Source of the DNA: Corynebacterium aurimucosum
GTDB lineage: Bacteria; Actinomycetota; Actinomycetes; Mycobacteriales; Mycobacteriaceae
Length of the DNA: 64,000 nt
Direction of reading: 5' to 3'
Assembly (NCBI RefSeq): GCF_030408555.1
Contig: NZ_CP047048.1
Location: forward strand, 2,655,424-2,719,423
Shown here in pieces: positions 40,395-49,921 of this stretch. Position 1 is the first letter of the stretch, and each line of letters starts with the position of its first letter. The translations under genes were made by a program, and so were the position numbers. The notes beneath the pieces are model-generated. The model made no database searches, was not told where the DNA came from, and worked only from the letters and a program-made list of their open reading frames with translations.

Positions 40395-40703
40395 ATGAAA
40401 AAGCTTTATGTTCGCACCACCATGACTGTCCCAGAGGTCGGCACCGCCATCCATATCGCAGAACTTGAGGAGATTAACGGGGAAGCCTGCTCGATGCTGC
40501 GCATGATCGCGCTCGCGCCGAATGACGCCATCGTCGGCGCCGCAACCCCGACCGCCTCCGTGGGTGATGCCAACATCCCCCAGCAAGTAGTGCCACACCC
40601 CGATACCTACGATAAGTTCCCCGACATCGACGCTGAGCTTATCGACGCCTTCCAGTTCCACTCCCTGTGGACAGAGGCCATCGCCCTGTACGGCGACTTT
40701 TAA
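40395..40703 (+). CDS. conserved small protein, unknown function
   Basis: 102-residue cytosolic protein, 6 bp after the BASS transporter gene. Begins MKKLYVRTTMTVPEVGTAIH and ends FHSLWTEAIALYGDF; acidic C-terminal half with PDTYDKFPDIDAELID. No signal peptide, Cys motif or nucleotide site. I do not recognise a family. Its stop overlaps by four bases the end of the convergent azlD gene. The reading frame is convincing because of tight spacing and protein-like composition. Confidence 0.65.
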   Translation: MKKLYVRTTMTVPEVGTAIHIAELEEINGEACSMLRMIALAPNDAIVGAATPTASVGDANIPQQVVPHPDTYDKFPDIDAELIDAFQFHSLWTEAIALYGDF

Positions 40704-41032
40704 AGCACCAAGTTCACCAACACCATGTACACGGCCGTTCCACCAAAGATGGACAAGCCGGAATTGCGGCGCCAGAGGTGCAGCACGGCAGTAGCCGCTG
40801 CACCGACGAGGGGAGCCACCACGCTTCCCGTGTCTTGAGTCTGACTAAACAAGGTATAGACCACCAGAACAGTCATCACACCCACGGGCATAGTGAACCC
40901 CAGCATGCTGATGAACTGGCTTCCTTTAAGCGCTTTGACGAATCCGAAAGGCAGCCAACGCAAAAGAACGGTCACTACCCCCACAGGAATCAAAACTGCG
41001 AGGATGCTCCCTAGGGTTACTCCGACTGGCAA
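40700..41032 (-). CDS. azlD: AzlD/BrnE-type branched-chain amino acid exporter small subunit
   Basis: 110-residue membrane protein with about four helices, the small partner of AzlC/BrnF. Family segments: LRWLPFGFVKALKGSQFI and MPVGVMTVLVVYTLF. It overlaps azlC by 16 bp. In Corynebacterium glutamicum the BrnFE pair exports isoleucine, leucine, valine and methionine under Lrp control; no lrp gene is next to it here. Confidence 0.88.
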   Translation of the reverse strand: MPVGVTLGSILAVLIPVGVVTVLLRWLPFGFVKALKGSQFISMLGFTMPVGVMTVLVVYTLFSQTQDTGSVVAPLVGAAATAVLHLWRRNSGLSIFGGTAVYMVLVNLVL

Positions 41033-41733
41033 GACGGCTCCCTCCGTAGAATCATCGCGCTATCGATACGCGGGGAAAGGTAGCGCACCACCAAGAGCAG
41101 GAAGTAGGCACTCAGCGCCACCATGAGTAACTGATCGGGGAAAAGGAATCCCGCGAGGACGCCCAGGACCGCCGCGGACAGGGGAAGCGAGTAGTCCTTG
41201 TTGTTCTGGAAGGAGTCAATCGCCAGGACGATGAACAAGGCGACGAGGGCGAAATCCAGCCCCTTCACCGAGGGCGGAATAGCCTGGCCTGCCAGCGCAC
41301 CAATGATGCCCGAGACAACCCACAGCACCTGGCAGAAAAGCTGCACGGTGAAGACAAATGCACCGCTCGGGCGCGAACCGCGGGGAAGGGCGGAGAGGAC
41401 GGCATAGGATTCGTCGGTCAGCGCGTACGTGGAATAGGCGCGGCCGAAACGATTCCGAATCTCATCGCGTGGAAAGGTCAACCCATAGAAGATGTGGCGG
41501 AAGTTGACCATGAAACCCGTCAGTGCGGCAACGGCCGGCGTCACGCCGCCGGTCACCATGGAAATGGCGAGGAATTCCATCGAGCCGGCGTAAATAACGA
41601 TGGAAAAGATGGGGGTCCACCACCAGTCGAAACCGGTCTGAACCATGAGCACGCCGAAGGCGAGGCCCAGCGGCACCACCCCCACGGCGATGGGCATGCA
41701 GGTCCGTATTGCCTTGATGATCTCCGCACGCAT
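41017..41733 (-). CDS. azlC: AzlC/BrnF-type branched-chain amino acid exporter large subunit
   Basis: 238-residue membrane protein with about seven helices. Conserved AzlC segments: PIAVGVVPLGLAFGVL, YAGSMEFLAISMV, NFRHIFYGL and YALTDESYAVL. Works with the small subunit encoded immediately downstream. The first gene of a two-gene unit; the gap to the AlgH gene on the same strand is 35 bp, so the three may be co-transcribed. Confidence 0.9.
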   Translation of the reverse strand: MRAEIIKAIRTCMPIAVGVVPLGLAFGVLMVQTGFDWWWTPIFSIVIYAGSMEFLAISMVTGGVTPAVAALTGFMVNFRHIFYGLTFPRDEIRNRFGRAYSTYALTDESYAVLSALPRGSRPSGAFVFTVQLFCQVLWVVSGIIGALAGQAIPPSVKGLDFALVALFIVLAIDSFQNNKDYSLPLSAAVLGVLAGFLFPDQLLMVALSAYFLLLVVRYLSPRIDSAMILRREPSCQSE

Positions 41734-41768
41734 GGCAGAGATGTTAGCGCAGAGGGTGGAGAGGAACT

Positions 41769-42368
41769 CTAATTATCTTCATCGATATAGCGCGGGAAGG
41801 TGGCAAACAACGGCAGAGGCATGGCTTGGCGTCGCATGACGTCTGACCACGTGTCTGTCGATCCGGAGGAGACCACGTCTTGGGGCAGAGCGGGGGCCAC
41901 GTACCACTCACCGCGATCGATTTCCTCATCGAGTTCGCCCGGTCCCCACTCGAAATGCCCGGCAAAAAGGCGCATGCCCTCCACTAATTCGGTGACGGCA
42001 TCCGGACCCACGCGCAGATCGACGAGTGCCACGCGCGGGGCGAGGCGGCTCAACGAAGGCTGCTTCTCGATGTCGACGCCCTGCTTGGTCAACGCCACAC
42101 CAATGGCCGCCTGCTGGTCGTGCGGACCACCGATATAAAGAGCCTGCGGCTTAGCCACAACGGGTAGCCACTCCGGCATCACGTTGAAGACAGCAACCTC
42201 GGAGCGCTTAGTCAGGTCCACGCCATACGTACGCCCCGCATGCTGCTCGGTGATGAGGATGACCGAGCGGTTGTAGTGGGGCGCGAGAGTGTCGGGAGCC
42301 GCCACGAGGAGCTGGCCAGGGGCGGGATCATTGCGCTCGAGGGCGTTGAAAAGTCTGTCTGCGTACAT
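41769..42368 (-). CDS. YqgE/AlgH family protein
   Basis: 199-residue protein of the UPF0301 (YqgE/AlgH) family: starts MYADRLFNALERNDPAPGQL, then DTLAPHYNRSVILI, ALYIGGPHDQQA, LRLFAG-like MRLFAGHFEWGPGELDEEI. Widespread, function unresolved; a single compact domain, no signal peptide. It lies 2 bp after the pcnA stop on the same strand, an arrangement common in corynebacteria. Confidence 0.9.
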   Translation of the reverse strand: MYADRLFNALERNDPAPGQLLVAAPDTLAPHYNRSVILITEQHAGRTYGVDLTKRSEVAVFNVMPEWLPVVAKPQALYIGGPHDQQAAIGVALTKQGVDIEKQPSLSRLAPRVALVDLRVGPDAVTELVEGMRLFAGHFEWGPGELDEEIDRGEWYVAPALPQDVVSSGSTDTWSDVMRRQAMPLPLFATFPRYIDEDN

Positions 42369-42370
42369 CC

Positions 42371-43804
42371 CTATCTAGAATTCCACCACTCGCGCAGCTT
42401 CGCAATAGCAACCTCGCGCTCCAAGGGGCCTTCCTCCAGGCGCAGCTCCTTGAGGTAGGACCAGGCTTGGCCGACCTCCGGGCCGGGTTCAAGGCCGAGG
42501 ATCTCCATAATCTCGTTGCCGTCGAGATCCGGGCGCACGCGCGCGAGATCCTCCTTGGCGGCGATATCCGCGATGCGTTCCTCCAACTGATCGTAGGTAC
42601 GCTGGAGCCGGCGGGCCTTGCGCTCATTGCGGGTAGTGCAGTCTGCGCGCACAAGCTTGTGCAGACGCGGGAGTAGATCACCGGCATCGGTGACGTAGCG
42701 GCGCACAGCAGAATCGGTCCACTGGCCATCGCCGAAACCGTGGAAGCGCATGTGCAGGTAGACCAGCTGGCCGATGTCCTCGGTCGTAGCCTTGGGGAAC
42801 TTCAGCTTGCGCAGGCGCTTGCGGGTGAGCTTCGCGCCCACTACCTCGTGATGGTGGAAGGTGACCTTGCCGTCGGTGGTGTCGCGGGTATCCGGCTTGC
42901 CAATGTCATGGAGCAGCGCCGCCCACCGCAGAATCAGGTCGGGGCCGTCCTCTTCCTGCTCCATGGCCTGGCGCAGTACTGTCAGCGAGTGCGCGTACAC
43001 GTCCTTGTGCTGCGCGTGCTCGTCGGGGGCCATGCGCAACGCCGGGATCTCCGGAAAAATATAATCCGCAATACCGGAGTCAACGAGCAGGTCAATGCCC
43101 TTCCACGGCGCGACACCGCAGATGAGCTTATTGAGCTCCACCTGTACGCGCTCTACGGTGATGCGCTGGATTTCAGCAGCCATGTCGATCATGGCGCCGC
43201 GCACGCGCTGGGCGACGTCAAACTCCAACTGCGCCGCAAACCGCGCAGCACGAAGCATGCGCAGGGGATCATCGTGGAAAGAAATCTCCGGCGCATCCGG
43301 GGTATCGAGGATGCGGTTCGCTAGGTCCGCGAGTCCGCCCATCGGATCGTGGAATTCACGGGTGCCGTCCGGGCGCAGCTCGATGGCCATGGCGTTGACC
43401 TTGAAATCGCGGCGCACGAGATCGCCCTCGAGGGTATCGCCGTACATGACCTCGGGGTTGCGGGACTGCCCGTCATAACTATCGGAACGGAAAGTCGTAA
43501 TCTCAATCTGCTGGCCCTTATAAGCCGCCGAGACCGTACCGAAGTCAATGCCGGTATCCCACACAGTCTCCGCCCACTCTTCAAGAATGGAATAGACCAC
43601 GTCGGGCCGAGCCGGGGTGGTGAAGTCGAGATCGTTGCCCAAACGGCCAAGTAAGGCATCGCGGACGGAGCCGCCGACGAGGTAGAGGGGGGCGTCGTGA
43701 AGCGCAAAGCGCTCCACCAGGCCGCTTAAGAGGCCACTGAGCCGGCTGACGGTAGCGTCCGCGCGGGCAAGAACGCCGATTAGCTGAGTGTCCTGAAAAT
43801 TCAC
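42371..43804 (-). CDS. pcnA: tRNA nucleotidyltransferase (CCA-adding enzyme / PcnA family)
   Basis: 477 residues from GTG 43804. The class II polymerase-beta head has [12 protein letters not shown] and the metal-binding DLD (58-60), then [19 protein letters not shown] and [14 protein letters not shown]-terminal HD domain has [11 protein letters not shown]. It adds or repairs the tRNA CCA end. The open frame extends upstream of 43804, but that part would overlap the divergent Nudix promoter; GTG 43804 gives the normal N-terminus. Position beside the Nudix gene is conserved in actinobacteria (Rv3907c-Rv3908). Confidence 0.93.
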   Translation of the reverse strand: MNFQDTQLIGVLARADATVSRLSGLLSGLVERFALHDAPLYLVGGSVRDALLGRLGNDLDFTTPARPDVVYSILEEWAETVWDTGIDFGTVSAAYKGQQIEITTFRSDSYDGQSRNPEVMYGDTLEGDLVRRDFKVNAMAIELRPDGTREFHDPMGGLADLANRILDTPDAPEISFHDDPLRMLRAARFAAQLEFDVAQRVRGAMIDMAAEIQRITVERVQVELNKLICGVAPWKGIDLLVDSGIADYIFPEIPALRMAPDEHAQHKDVYAHSLTVLRQAMEQEEDGPDLILRWAALLHDIGKPDTRDTTDGKVTFHHHEVVGAKLTRKRLRKLKFPKATTEDIGQLVYLHMRFHGFGDGQWTDSAVRRYVTDAGDLLPRLHKLVRADCTTRNERKARRLQRTYDQLEERIADIAAKEDLARVRPDLDGNEIMEILGLEPGPEVGQAWSYLKELRLEEGPLEREVAIAKLREWWNSR

Positions 43805-43832
43805 GGATCGAAGTCTACTACGATTAGCAGGG

Positions 43833-44435
43833 ATGACTAAGAACACGCCAGGGTCCAAACGCCGCCGCCGGCGGGGCGCGGGCCACCGGAACCAGCGCAC
43901 TGGACGCCCCCAGCGTACGTCCACCAACCGCATGACCACGCGGGATGAGACCTCCGCCGGCGGACTTGTCGTGTCCGGATTGGCGGAAGCCGTCGACGAA
44001 AACGGCAACGTGGACTTGTCCCAGATCTATGTGGCGCTCATCGGCAGGTTGGACCGCCGCGGGCGCCTGCTGTGGTCCATGCCGAAGGGGCATGTGGAAA
44101 ATGGCGAAGCCAAAGAGCTCACCGCTGAGCGCGAGGTCTGGGAAGAAACAGGAATCCACGGTAAGGTCTTCGCGGACCTCGGCATGATTGATTATTGGTT
44201 CGTCTCCGATGGGGTGCGCATTCACAAAACAGTGCACCACCACCTTTTGCGTTTTGTGGACGGCATCATGAATGACGAAGACCCGGAGGTCACAGAAGTG
44301 TCCTGGATCCCAGTCTCCGAGCTCATCGAGCACTTGGCCTATGCGGACGAGCGCAAGCTGGCTCGCATTGCCCACGACCTCCTCCCGGATCTCGCGCGAA
44401 AGGAAGCTGCCGCAGGAAAGGCGACCCCACGGTGA
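43833..44435 (+). CDS. Nudix hydrolase (MutT4-like)
   Basis: 200-residue Nudix protein. The Nudix box starts GHVENGE at residue 86 and has the REVWEETG core (100-107), fitting Gx5Ex7REUxEExGU. A very basic, probably disordered N-terminus ([19 protein letters not shown]) precedes the fold; Met34 is an alternative start that would remove it. It matches in position Rv3908 (mutT4) of M. tuberculosis. Substrate unknown. Its stop overlaps the DUF6049 gene start. Confidence 0.9.
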   Translation: MTKNTPGSKRRRRRGAGHRNQRTGRPQRTSTNRMTTRDETSAGGLVVSGLAEAVDENGNVDLSQIYVALIGRLDRRGRLLWSMPKGHVENGEAKELTAEREVWEETGIHGKVFADLGMIDYWFVSDGVRIHKTVHHHLLRFVDGIMNDEDPEVTEVSWIPVSELIEHLAYADERKLARIAHDLLPDLARKEAAAGKATPR

Positions 44436-46573
44436 GGTGGCGCGCAGCGGCGGCCATCGCGGCGCTGGCGGTGGGCTGCACCGTCCCCGTGGCCCAGGCA
44501 CAAACTCCCGACACTGGGATTACTGACTCCCACTATTGGCTCGGCTCCCGCGGTCCCGACGAGCTGGAGCTCAGCCTACTTAGCGCAACGGAGGCGCGGG
44601 TAGGGGAGACGCTCGAGCTACAATTGCGCATCCATAACCCAACCGAGAGCGCCGTTGATGATTTGCAGATAACCTCCCGGCGCAGCACTGCCGTGAACTC
44701 CACCACCCAGGCACGCCAAGAGCTCGCTGCGGGATCCTTTCCTTATTATGGGGCGACACTCGGCGCGGGAAAGCTTGAACCGGGGGAGAGCCGCGAGCTG
44801 ACCGTGGAGGTTCCCACCGCATTGGGCAAAGACTCCACGCTGGCCATCACGGAACCTGGCGCCTACCCGCTCCTGTTCACGCTCACCGGCACCCGCGACG
44901 GCCAGGCGGCCAGTTTCGCGGAGGAGCGGACAATCCTGGATTTCCAAGGAGAAGAATCGGCTCCCGAAGACGAGAGCGAGCATTCCTTTTCGCTGGTCTA
45001 TCCTGTCACCGCCGAGGTAGACGTGGTGCCGGGAGATACCGGTGGCGAGGAGCTCATCTTAGAAAGCGAGCAGCTGGCTGAACAGCTCTCCCCGGGCGGG
45101 CGGCTCGATCAACTGCTCGACGCCTACCTGCAGCATGATCTGCACGGTTCCGGCTGCATGGCTTTGGACCCCGCGCTTGTCGACGCCGCCGACCGCATGT
45201 CCGCCGGCTACACCGTCAACGAGACGCGCCCCTCTACCGCCAAACACCCCACTCGCCTGCGTGATTCCTGGTTTAACAGCGCCGATTCCGATCGCGGCAC
45301 GCCCGGCGCGGGTTCCCGGGACGCCGCCGCATGGCTGCAGAAGCTCAAACAGGTCGACTGCCGCATGCTCATGCCGTGGGCCAACGCAGACACCGATGCC
45401 GTGGCCAAAGTGGGCAATGAGTGGCTCACCCACGAGGCCGTAGAGCAAGGCACAGACACCATCGAGCGCATCCTCGGCGTCCCGCTCAGCACGCAGCTCA
45501 CCGCGCCGGCCTCTGGGACGAGCGAGCATGCGATGTCCGTTCCGCTGTTGGTGGCGGATAATTCCGAGTGGGTAGGCAAGGCCGCCACCTTTGATGCCTC
45601 CCTCGGCGCACTCTTGGCCCAAACCGGATCGAAGCCGCAGACCACCGGGTACTCCAACCCGGAGCTGCGCTACGACTTTTCGATCGATTCGGAACAGGCG
45701 AGGGCACTGACGGCGGGGGCGTCGATAAGCGTGGCGTCTGCACAAGAGGAGACCGTGGCCAAGCTGCCGAATTACCAGGACCCTGCCGCCGCACGTGCGG
45801 TGATGGAAGCAGCGCAGCGGCTCCTCGATTCTGGGCGCCTCGAACCCCGCCCCGTTACCGCGCTAGAGGTGGAGGAGGGCAGTGGGAGTCCCGGCAGCCC
45901 CTACCCGGACCCTTCAGCCTTTCACGACGCCGAGATCACACAGGTAACACAGCAGGCGCGCTATACCGACGAGTTGATGTCCATCATGGTCAACGACCCC
46001 GGTATTGCCATGACGCGCTACGACTTCACGGCACCTTTGCGCCACGATCTGCTCACGGCGCTCAGCGCGACCGGCCGCTCCAGCCTGCACGGCTTTCCGA
46101 CTTCGGTGAAGCAAAGCCGCTCCCGCCTAGAGAAGAACGCGGATATGCTTCGCGAGCTGCGCGCCTCCGTATCCCTCATCCCACCGGGCAACGTGTATAC
46201 CCGCGTCTCAGAGTCATCGCCGCTGCTCATCGTGGCGGAAAACGGCCTGCCACTGCCTGTCGACGCCCACCTGGCTTATAACGCCCCCGACGGCGCCACG
46301 TTGAATACGCAGAACATGATTCACATCCCGGCCAAGGGATCCATTACCGTGTCCATGACCGCTGACCTGCCTAGCAACGCTGACCAGACGTCGCTGCGCC
46401 TGTGGCTTGCAACACCATCTGAGCACCTCATTTCGGATCCCATCGACATCACGGTGCAGACGCGTGCCGGTATCGTTAGCGTCTATGGAGTCGGCGCGAT
46501 CGCCGCGCTCGCCCTCGTCCTAGCTGCCCTGTTCCGTCTGGGTAAGCGGAAGAAAAAGAAGTCTCACGGATAG
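44432..46573 (+). CDS. secreted membrane-anchored protein, DUF6049 family
   Basis: 713 residues from GTG 44432, overlapping the Nudix stop by four bases. Signal peptide about 1-23, ending VAQAQ. A long extracellular region (beta-sandwich-like repeats such as [18 protein letters not shown]) is followed by one C-terminal membrane helix (about 688-708) and a Lys-rich cytosolic tail. Homologues (for example Rv3909) stand immediately before murJ throughout actinobacteria. Function not established; co-conservation suggests a role with lipid II export or envelope growth. The murJ start is 8 bp downstream. Confidence 0.88.
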   Translation: MRWRAAAAIAALAVGCTVPVAQAQTPDTGITDSHYWLGSRGPDELELSLLSATEARVGETLELQLRIHNPTESAVDDLQITSRRSTAVNSTTQARQELAAGSFPYYGATLGAGKLEPGESRELTVEVPTALGKDSTLAITEPGAYPLLFTLTGTRDGQAASFAEERTILDFQGEESAPEDESEHSFSLVYPVTAEVDVVPGDTGGEELILESEQLAEQLSPGGRLDQLLDAYLQHDLHGSGCMALDPALVDAADRMSAGYTVNETRPSTAKHPTRLRDSWFNSADSDRGTPGAGSRDAAAWLQKLKQVDCRMLMPWANADTDAVAKVGNEWLTHEAVEQGTDTIERILGVPLSTQLTAPASGTSEHAMSVPLLVADNSEWVGKAATFDASLGALLAQTGSKPQTTGYSNPELRYDFSIDSEQARALTAGASISVASAQEETVAKLPNYQDPAAARAVMEAAQRLLDSGRLEPRPVTALEVEEGSGSPGSPYPDPSAFHDAEITQVTQQARYTDELMSIMVNDPGIAMTRYDFTAPLRHDLLTALSATGRSSLHGFPTSVKQSRSRLEKNADMLRELRASVSLIPPGNVYTRVSESSPLLIVAENGLPLPVDAHLAYNAPDGATLNTQNMIHIPAKGSITVSMTADLPSNADQTSLRLWLATPSEHLISDPIDITVQTRAGIVSVYGVGAIAALALVLAALFRLGKRKKKKSHG

Positions 46574-46581
46574 TTTTCTCT

Positions 46582-49500
46582 ATGACACATGAACCTATGT
46601 CTGGTGCCCGTCGACGCATTGTCACGCCCTCGCCGCCGGCACCGGTCCCGGAAAAGCGCGCGCCGAGCGGCGTCGTTGCTGTCGACGACGAACTCGAGGA
46701 CCGTTCGGGACTGAAGGGCAAGTCTGCCTCGGCCCCGAGTGAGTCCGGCGGCGAAAAGAACTCCGACGGCGCCGTCGTCCGCGCCACCGGTTCCATGGCT
46801 ATCGCCACGTTGATTTCCCGCATCACGGGATTCATTCGCAACGTGCTCATCGGCTCGTCGCTTGGCCCGGCGATTTCCTCCGCCTTTACCACGGCGAACC
46901 AGCTGCCCAACCTCATCACGGAGATTGTGCTGGGTGCGGTGCTGACCTCACTCGTGGTTCCGGTGCTGGTGCGCGCGGAAAAGGAAGATGCCGACCGCGG
47001 CGAGGACTTTGTCCGGCGCCTCTTCACACTGGCCTTCTCCCTGTTGGCCACGATCACGGTGCTTTCCTGTATTTTTGCCCCGCAGTTAACGCGCATGATG
47101 TTGCCGGAAGACGGCGAGGTCAATGCCGTGCAGGCGACCTCCTTTGCCTACTTGCTGCTGCCACAGATCTTCTTCTACGGACTCTTCGCGCTCTTCCAAG
47201 CGGTGCTCAACACCAAGAATATTTTTGGGCCGGGCGCGTGGGCACCGGTGGTCAATAACATCATCTCGATTTCGGTGCTCGTGGCCTACCAGCTGGTGCC
47301 GGGCAGTCTGCATCCCGATGCACCCTCGCCGATCACGGACAGGCACGTGCTGCTCCTAGCCCTAGGCACCACGGCGGGCGTGGTCGTGCAATGCCTCATC
47401 CTCTTCCCTTATCTCAAGAAGGCAGGCATTAACCTCAAGCCGCTGTGGGGCCTGGATGACCGCCTCAAGCAATTCGGTGGGATGGCCATGGCAATTGTGG
47501 CCTATGTGGCGATTTCCCAGTTGGGTTACGTCATCACCTCCCGCGTGGCGGCGCATGCGGATGAAGGCGCGCCCTTTACCTACCAGCAGGCCTGGCTGCT
47601 TCTGCAGGTGCCCTATGGCGTCATCGGCGTCACGCTACTCACCGCAATTATGCCGCGTCTGTCCCGCAACGCCGCGGACGGTGACGTCAAGGCCGTGGTT
47701 CGGGATCTCACGCTCGGCACGAAGCTGACGTTTATCGCCCTGATTCCGATCGTCATCTTCATGACGGGCTTCGGTATCCCGATTGCCCGCGGCCTCTTCC
47801 AATACGGAGCCTTCGACGCCGACGCGGCCGAGCTGCTCGGCCTCACACTGAGCTTCTCCGCCTTTACCCTCATCCCCTACGCCCTCGTGTTGCTGCACCT
47901 GCGCGTGTTTTACGCCCGCGAGGAAGCGTGGACACCCACCTTCATCATCGCCGGCATCACGCTGACCAAGGTGGTGCTCTCCCTGTTGGCCCCACACGTT
48001 GCGGACTCCCCGGAGCGCGTGGTCATCCTGCTGGGTACTGCCAACGGCTTCGGCTTCGTGGCCGGCGCGGTGATCGGCGGCTTCCTGCTCAAGCGCAAGC
48101 TGGGTAGCCTGGGCGGCCGCGCGGTTATCGCGACCACCGTGTGGTCGGTGCTGGCCTCCATCGTTGGCCTAGTCGTTGCTTACGCCTTCAACTACGGCAT
48201 CAACTTCGTGCTCCCGGCCGAGGTTCCGCCGTTTGTGTACCTGCTCAAGCTCGCCGTCGTGGGCCTGGTCTTCGTGATCGTGACCGGCATCGTGCTCTCG
48301 CGTTCGGGCCTGCCGGAAGTCATCAACCTGGGCCGCCAGCTGCAGCGCATTCCGGGCATGTCCCGCTTCATCAAGATCGAGCATGCAGAAGCTATCGAGG
48401 TCGAAGCCCCGGAGCAGCTGGAGTTCCAGCCCATCTTCAGCGTGGACGCCTTCAACTCTTCGCCGGTGCCGCCGCCGATGTCTGCCGGTATCGTCCGTGG
48501 TCCGCGCCTGGTGCCGGGTGCGCCGGTCTCCGATGGCCGCTTCCGCCTCCTCAAAGACTATGGCTCTGCCGCGGGTACCCGCTTCTGGAAGGCGCGCGAG
48601 CAGGCCACCGGCCGCGTGGTGTCGCTGACCTTCGTGGACACCACAGGCGAAGCCCCGATGGCGCCGGCGACCCCGGCCGTGGCCGCCCGCCGCTCCGCCG
48701 AGGTCTCCCGCGCCACGCGCCGCCTAGCGGAGATGGAACTGGATGCCGTGGCGGAGAACATCGATATCCTGTCCTACCGCCAGGGCTGCCTCGTCGTGGC
48801 GGACTGGGTAGAGGGCACCTCGTTGAAGACAGTGTCGGAGGATGAGGACCTCGATCCGCGCGCCGTGGCCCACGCCTTGGTACCGCTGGTGCGCACCACA
48901 GCCGCGGCCCATGCGGCGGACCTCGTGCTGGGCATTGAAAACCGCAACCGCATCCGCATCTCTACCGAAGGTATTGCCACGCTGGCCTTCCCCGCGGTGC
49001 TGCACAGCAACGATGAGGAAACTGACCGCTCGGCGTTGGCCTCCGCAATCTCTCTCCTGGTGGACTCCACTAGCCCAACACCGGAGGTGCTACAGGAGAT
49101 CGCTGCCGACGCCGAAGAGGGCCAGGACTCCGATCTCGAGGACATCGCCCACCGCTTGGCGGTCTTCGCCGGCGACGGCGAGGACGGCGAGGAAACCCTC
49201 CAGGTACCGGTGGAGGAGACCCCGCGCAAGGAGGACCCGAGCCCTGCACCGGGCTTCGGCGGCCGCGGTTATTCTGGCTCCGGGATCATCGTGCTCGGTG
49301 TGCTGGCTACCCTCTTCGTCGTGGCGATGGCCGCACTCAGCGTGTGGATTCTCTCCCAGGTAGGTAATGAGAAAACTTCCCCCGTGGTGACGAAGAGCGA
49401 ATCCACGACGGAAACGACCTTCCCCAACGTGCCGCCGGTGATCCTGAAAGACGTAAAGACCACCTCCGTTCCGGAGGGCAAGGAAGTATCTGGTTCATGG

Positions 49501-49824
49501 TCCACGAAAAAGGCAGACACTGGACTCCTGCTCAGCGTTGACAAGCCCACGCAACTCCGCGCGCTACCGCTTCAGCAGAGCAAGTCCACGGGCGCCAAGT
49601 ACGAGGTCTATGGCGTTAATACCAAGGATTTTGACCCCACGGATCCTGACTCCGGCAAGCTGACCGAGCTCGCACACGGCACCTTGACGAGCGCACGCCA
49701 GGACATCGAGCTCAAGGAGAAGCCCGTGGCCTTCGACGGCGCCCTCATCGTTTTCACCGACATGCCCAAGTCCGGCTCCGTCACACTGAAGGAGGCCACC
49801 CTGGTGGGTATCCCGACTAACTAA
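46582..49824 (+). CDS. murJ: lipid II flippase MurJ with C-terminal pseudokinase and extracellular domain
   Basis: 1080 residues. A cytosolic N-terminus of about 60 residues precedes a 14-helix MATE-like flippase (about 70-585; ATLISRITGFIRNVLIGSSL is the signature first helix). Residues about 640-890 are a kinase-like domain without the catalytic set: no VAxK lysine, no HRD and no DFG were found. One membrane helix follows (about 902-924) and then an extracellular domain of about 155 residues with a beta-sandwich look. The mycobacterial MurJ has the same architecture; its phosphorylated pseudokinase recruits the FHA protein FhaA. Essential for peptidoglycan precursor export. Confidence 0.95.
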   Translation: MTHEPMSGARRRIVTPSPPAPVPEKRAPSGVVAVDDELEDRSGLKGKSASAPSESGGEKNSDGAVVRATGSMAIATLISRITGFIRNVLIGSSLGPAISSAFTTANQLPNLITEIVLGAVLTSLVVPVLVRAEKEDADRGEDFVRRLFTLAFSLLATITVLSCIFAPQLTRMMLPEDGEVNAVQATSFAYLLLPQIFFYGLFALFQAVLNTKNIFGPGAWAPVVNNIISISVLVAYQLVPGSLHPDAPSPITDRHVLLLALGTTAGVVVQCLILFPYLKKAGINLKPLWGLDDRLKQFGGMAMAIVAYVAISQLGYVITSRVAAHADEGAPFTYQQAWLLLQVPYGVIGVTLLTAIMPRLSRNAADGDVKAVVRDLTLGTKLTFIALIPIVIFMTGFGIPIARGLFQYGAFDADAAELLGLTLSFSAFTLIPYALVLLHLRVFYAREEAWTPTFIIAGITLTKVVLSLLAPHVADSPERVVILLGTANGFGFVAGAVIGGFLLKRKLGSLGGRAVIATTVWSVLASIVGLVVAYAFNYGINFVLPAEVPPFVYLLKLAVVGLVFVIVTGIVLSRSGLPEVINLGRQLQRIPGMSRFIKIEHAEAIEVEAPEQLEFQPIFSVDAFNSSPVPPPMSAGIVRGPRLVPGAPVSDGRFRLLKDYGSAAGTRFWKAREQATGRVVSLTFVDTTGEAPMAPATPAVAARRSAEVSRATRRLAEMELDAVAENIDILSYRQGCLVVADWVEGTSLKTVSEDEDLDPRAVAHALVPLVRTTAAAHAADLVLGIENRNRIRISTEGIATLAFPAVLHSNDEETDRSALASAISLLVDSTSPTPEVLQEIAADAEEGQDSDLEDIAHRLAVFAGDGEDGEETLQVPVEETPRKEDPSPAPGFGGRGYSGSGIIVLGVLATLFVVAMAALSVWILSQVGNEKTSPVVTKSESTTETTFPNVPPVILKDVKTTSVPEGKEVSGSWSTKKADTGLLLSVDKPTQLRALPLQQSKSTGAKYEVYGVNTKDFDPTDPDSGKLTELAHGTLTSARQDIELKEKPVAFDGALIVFTDMPKSGSVTLKEATLVGIPTN

Positions 49825-49921
49825 CCCACCACCTCACGCATTCCCCCAGACCTCGATCCCGAAACTCCCTGCTCGCTGACTCAGACGCACCACGCGCTTG
49901 ACGACGCCCACCTGGGCGGAA

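Noticed and set aside
49834..49921. C-terminus of a gene on the minus strand cut by the IS30-family element
   Set aside because: The frame looks protein-like for about 28 residues (ending SFGIEVWGNA), but nothing continuing it was found right of the element; more likely a structured intergenic repeat.
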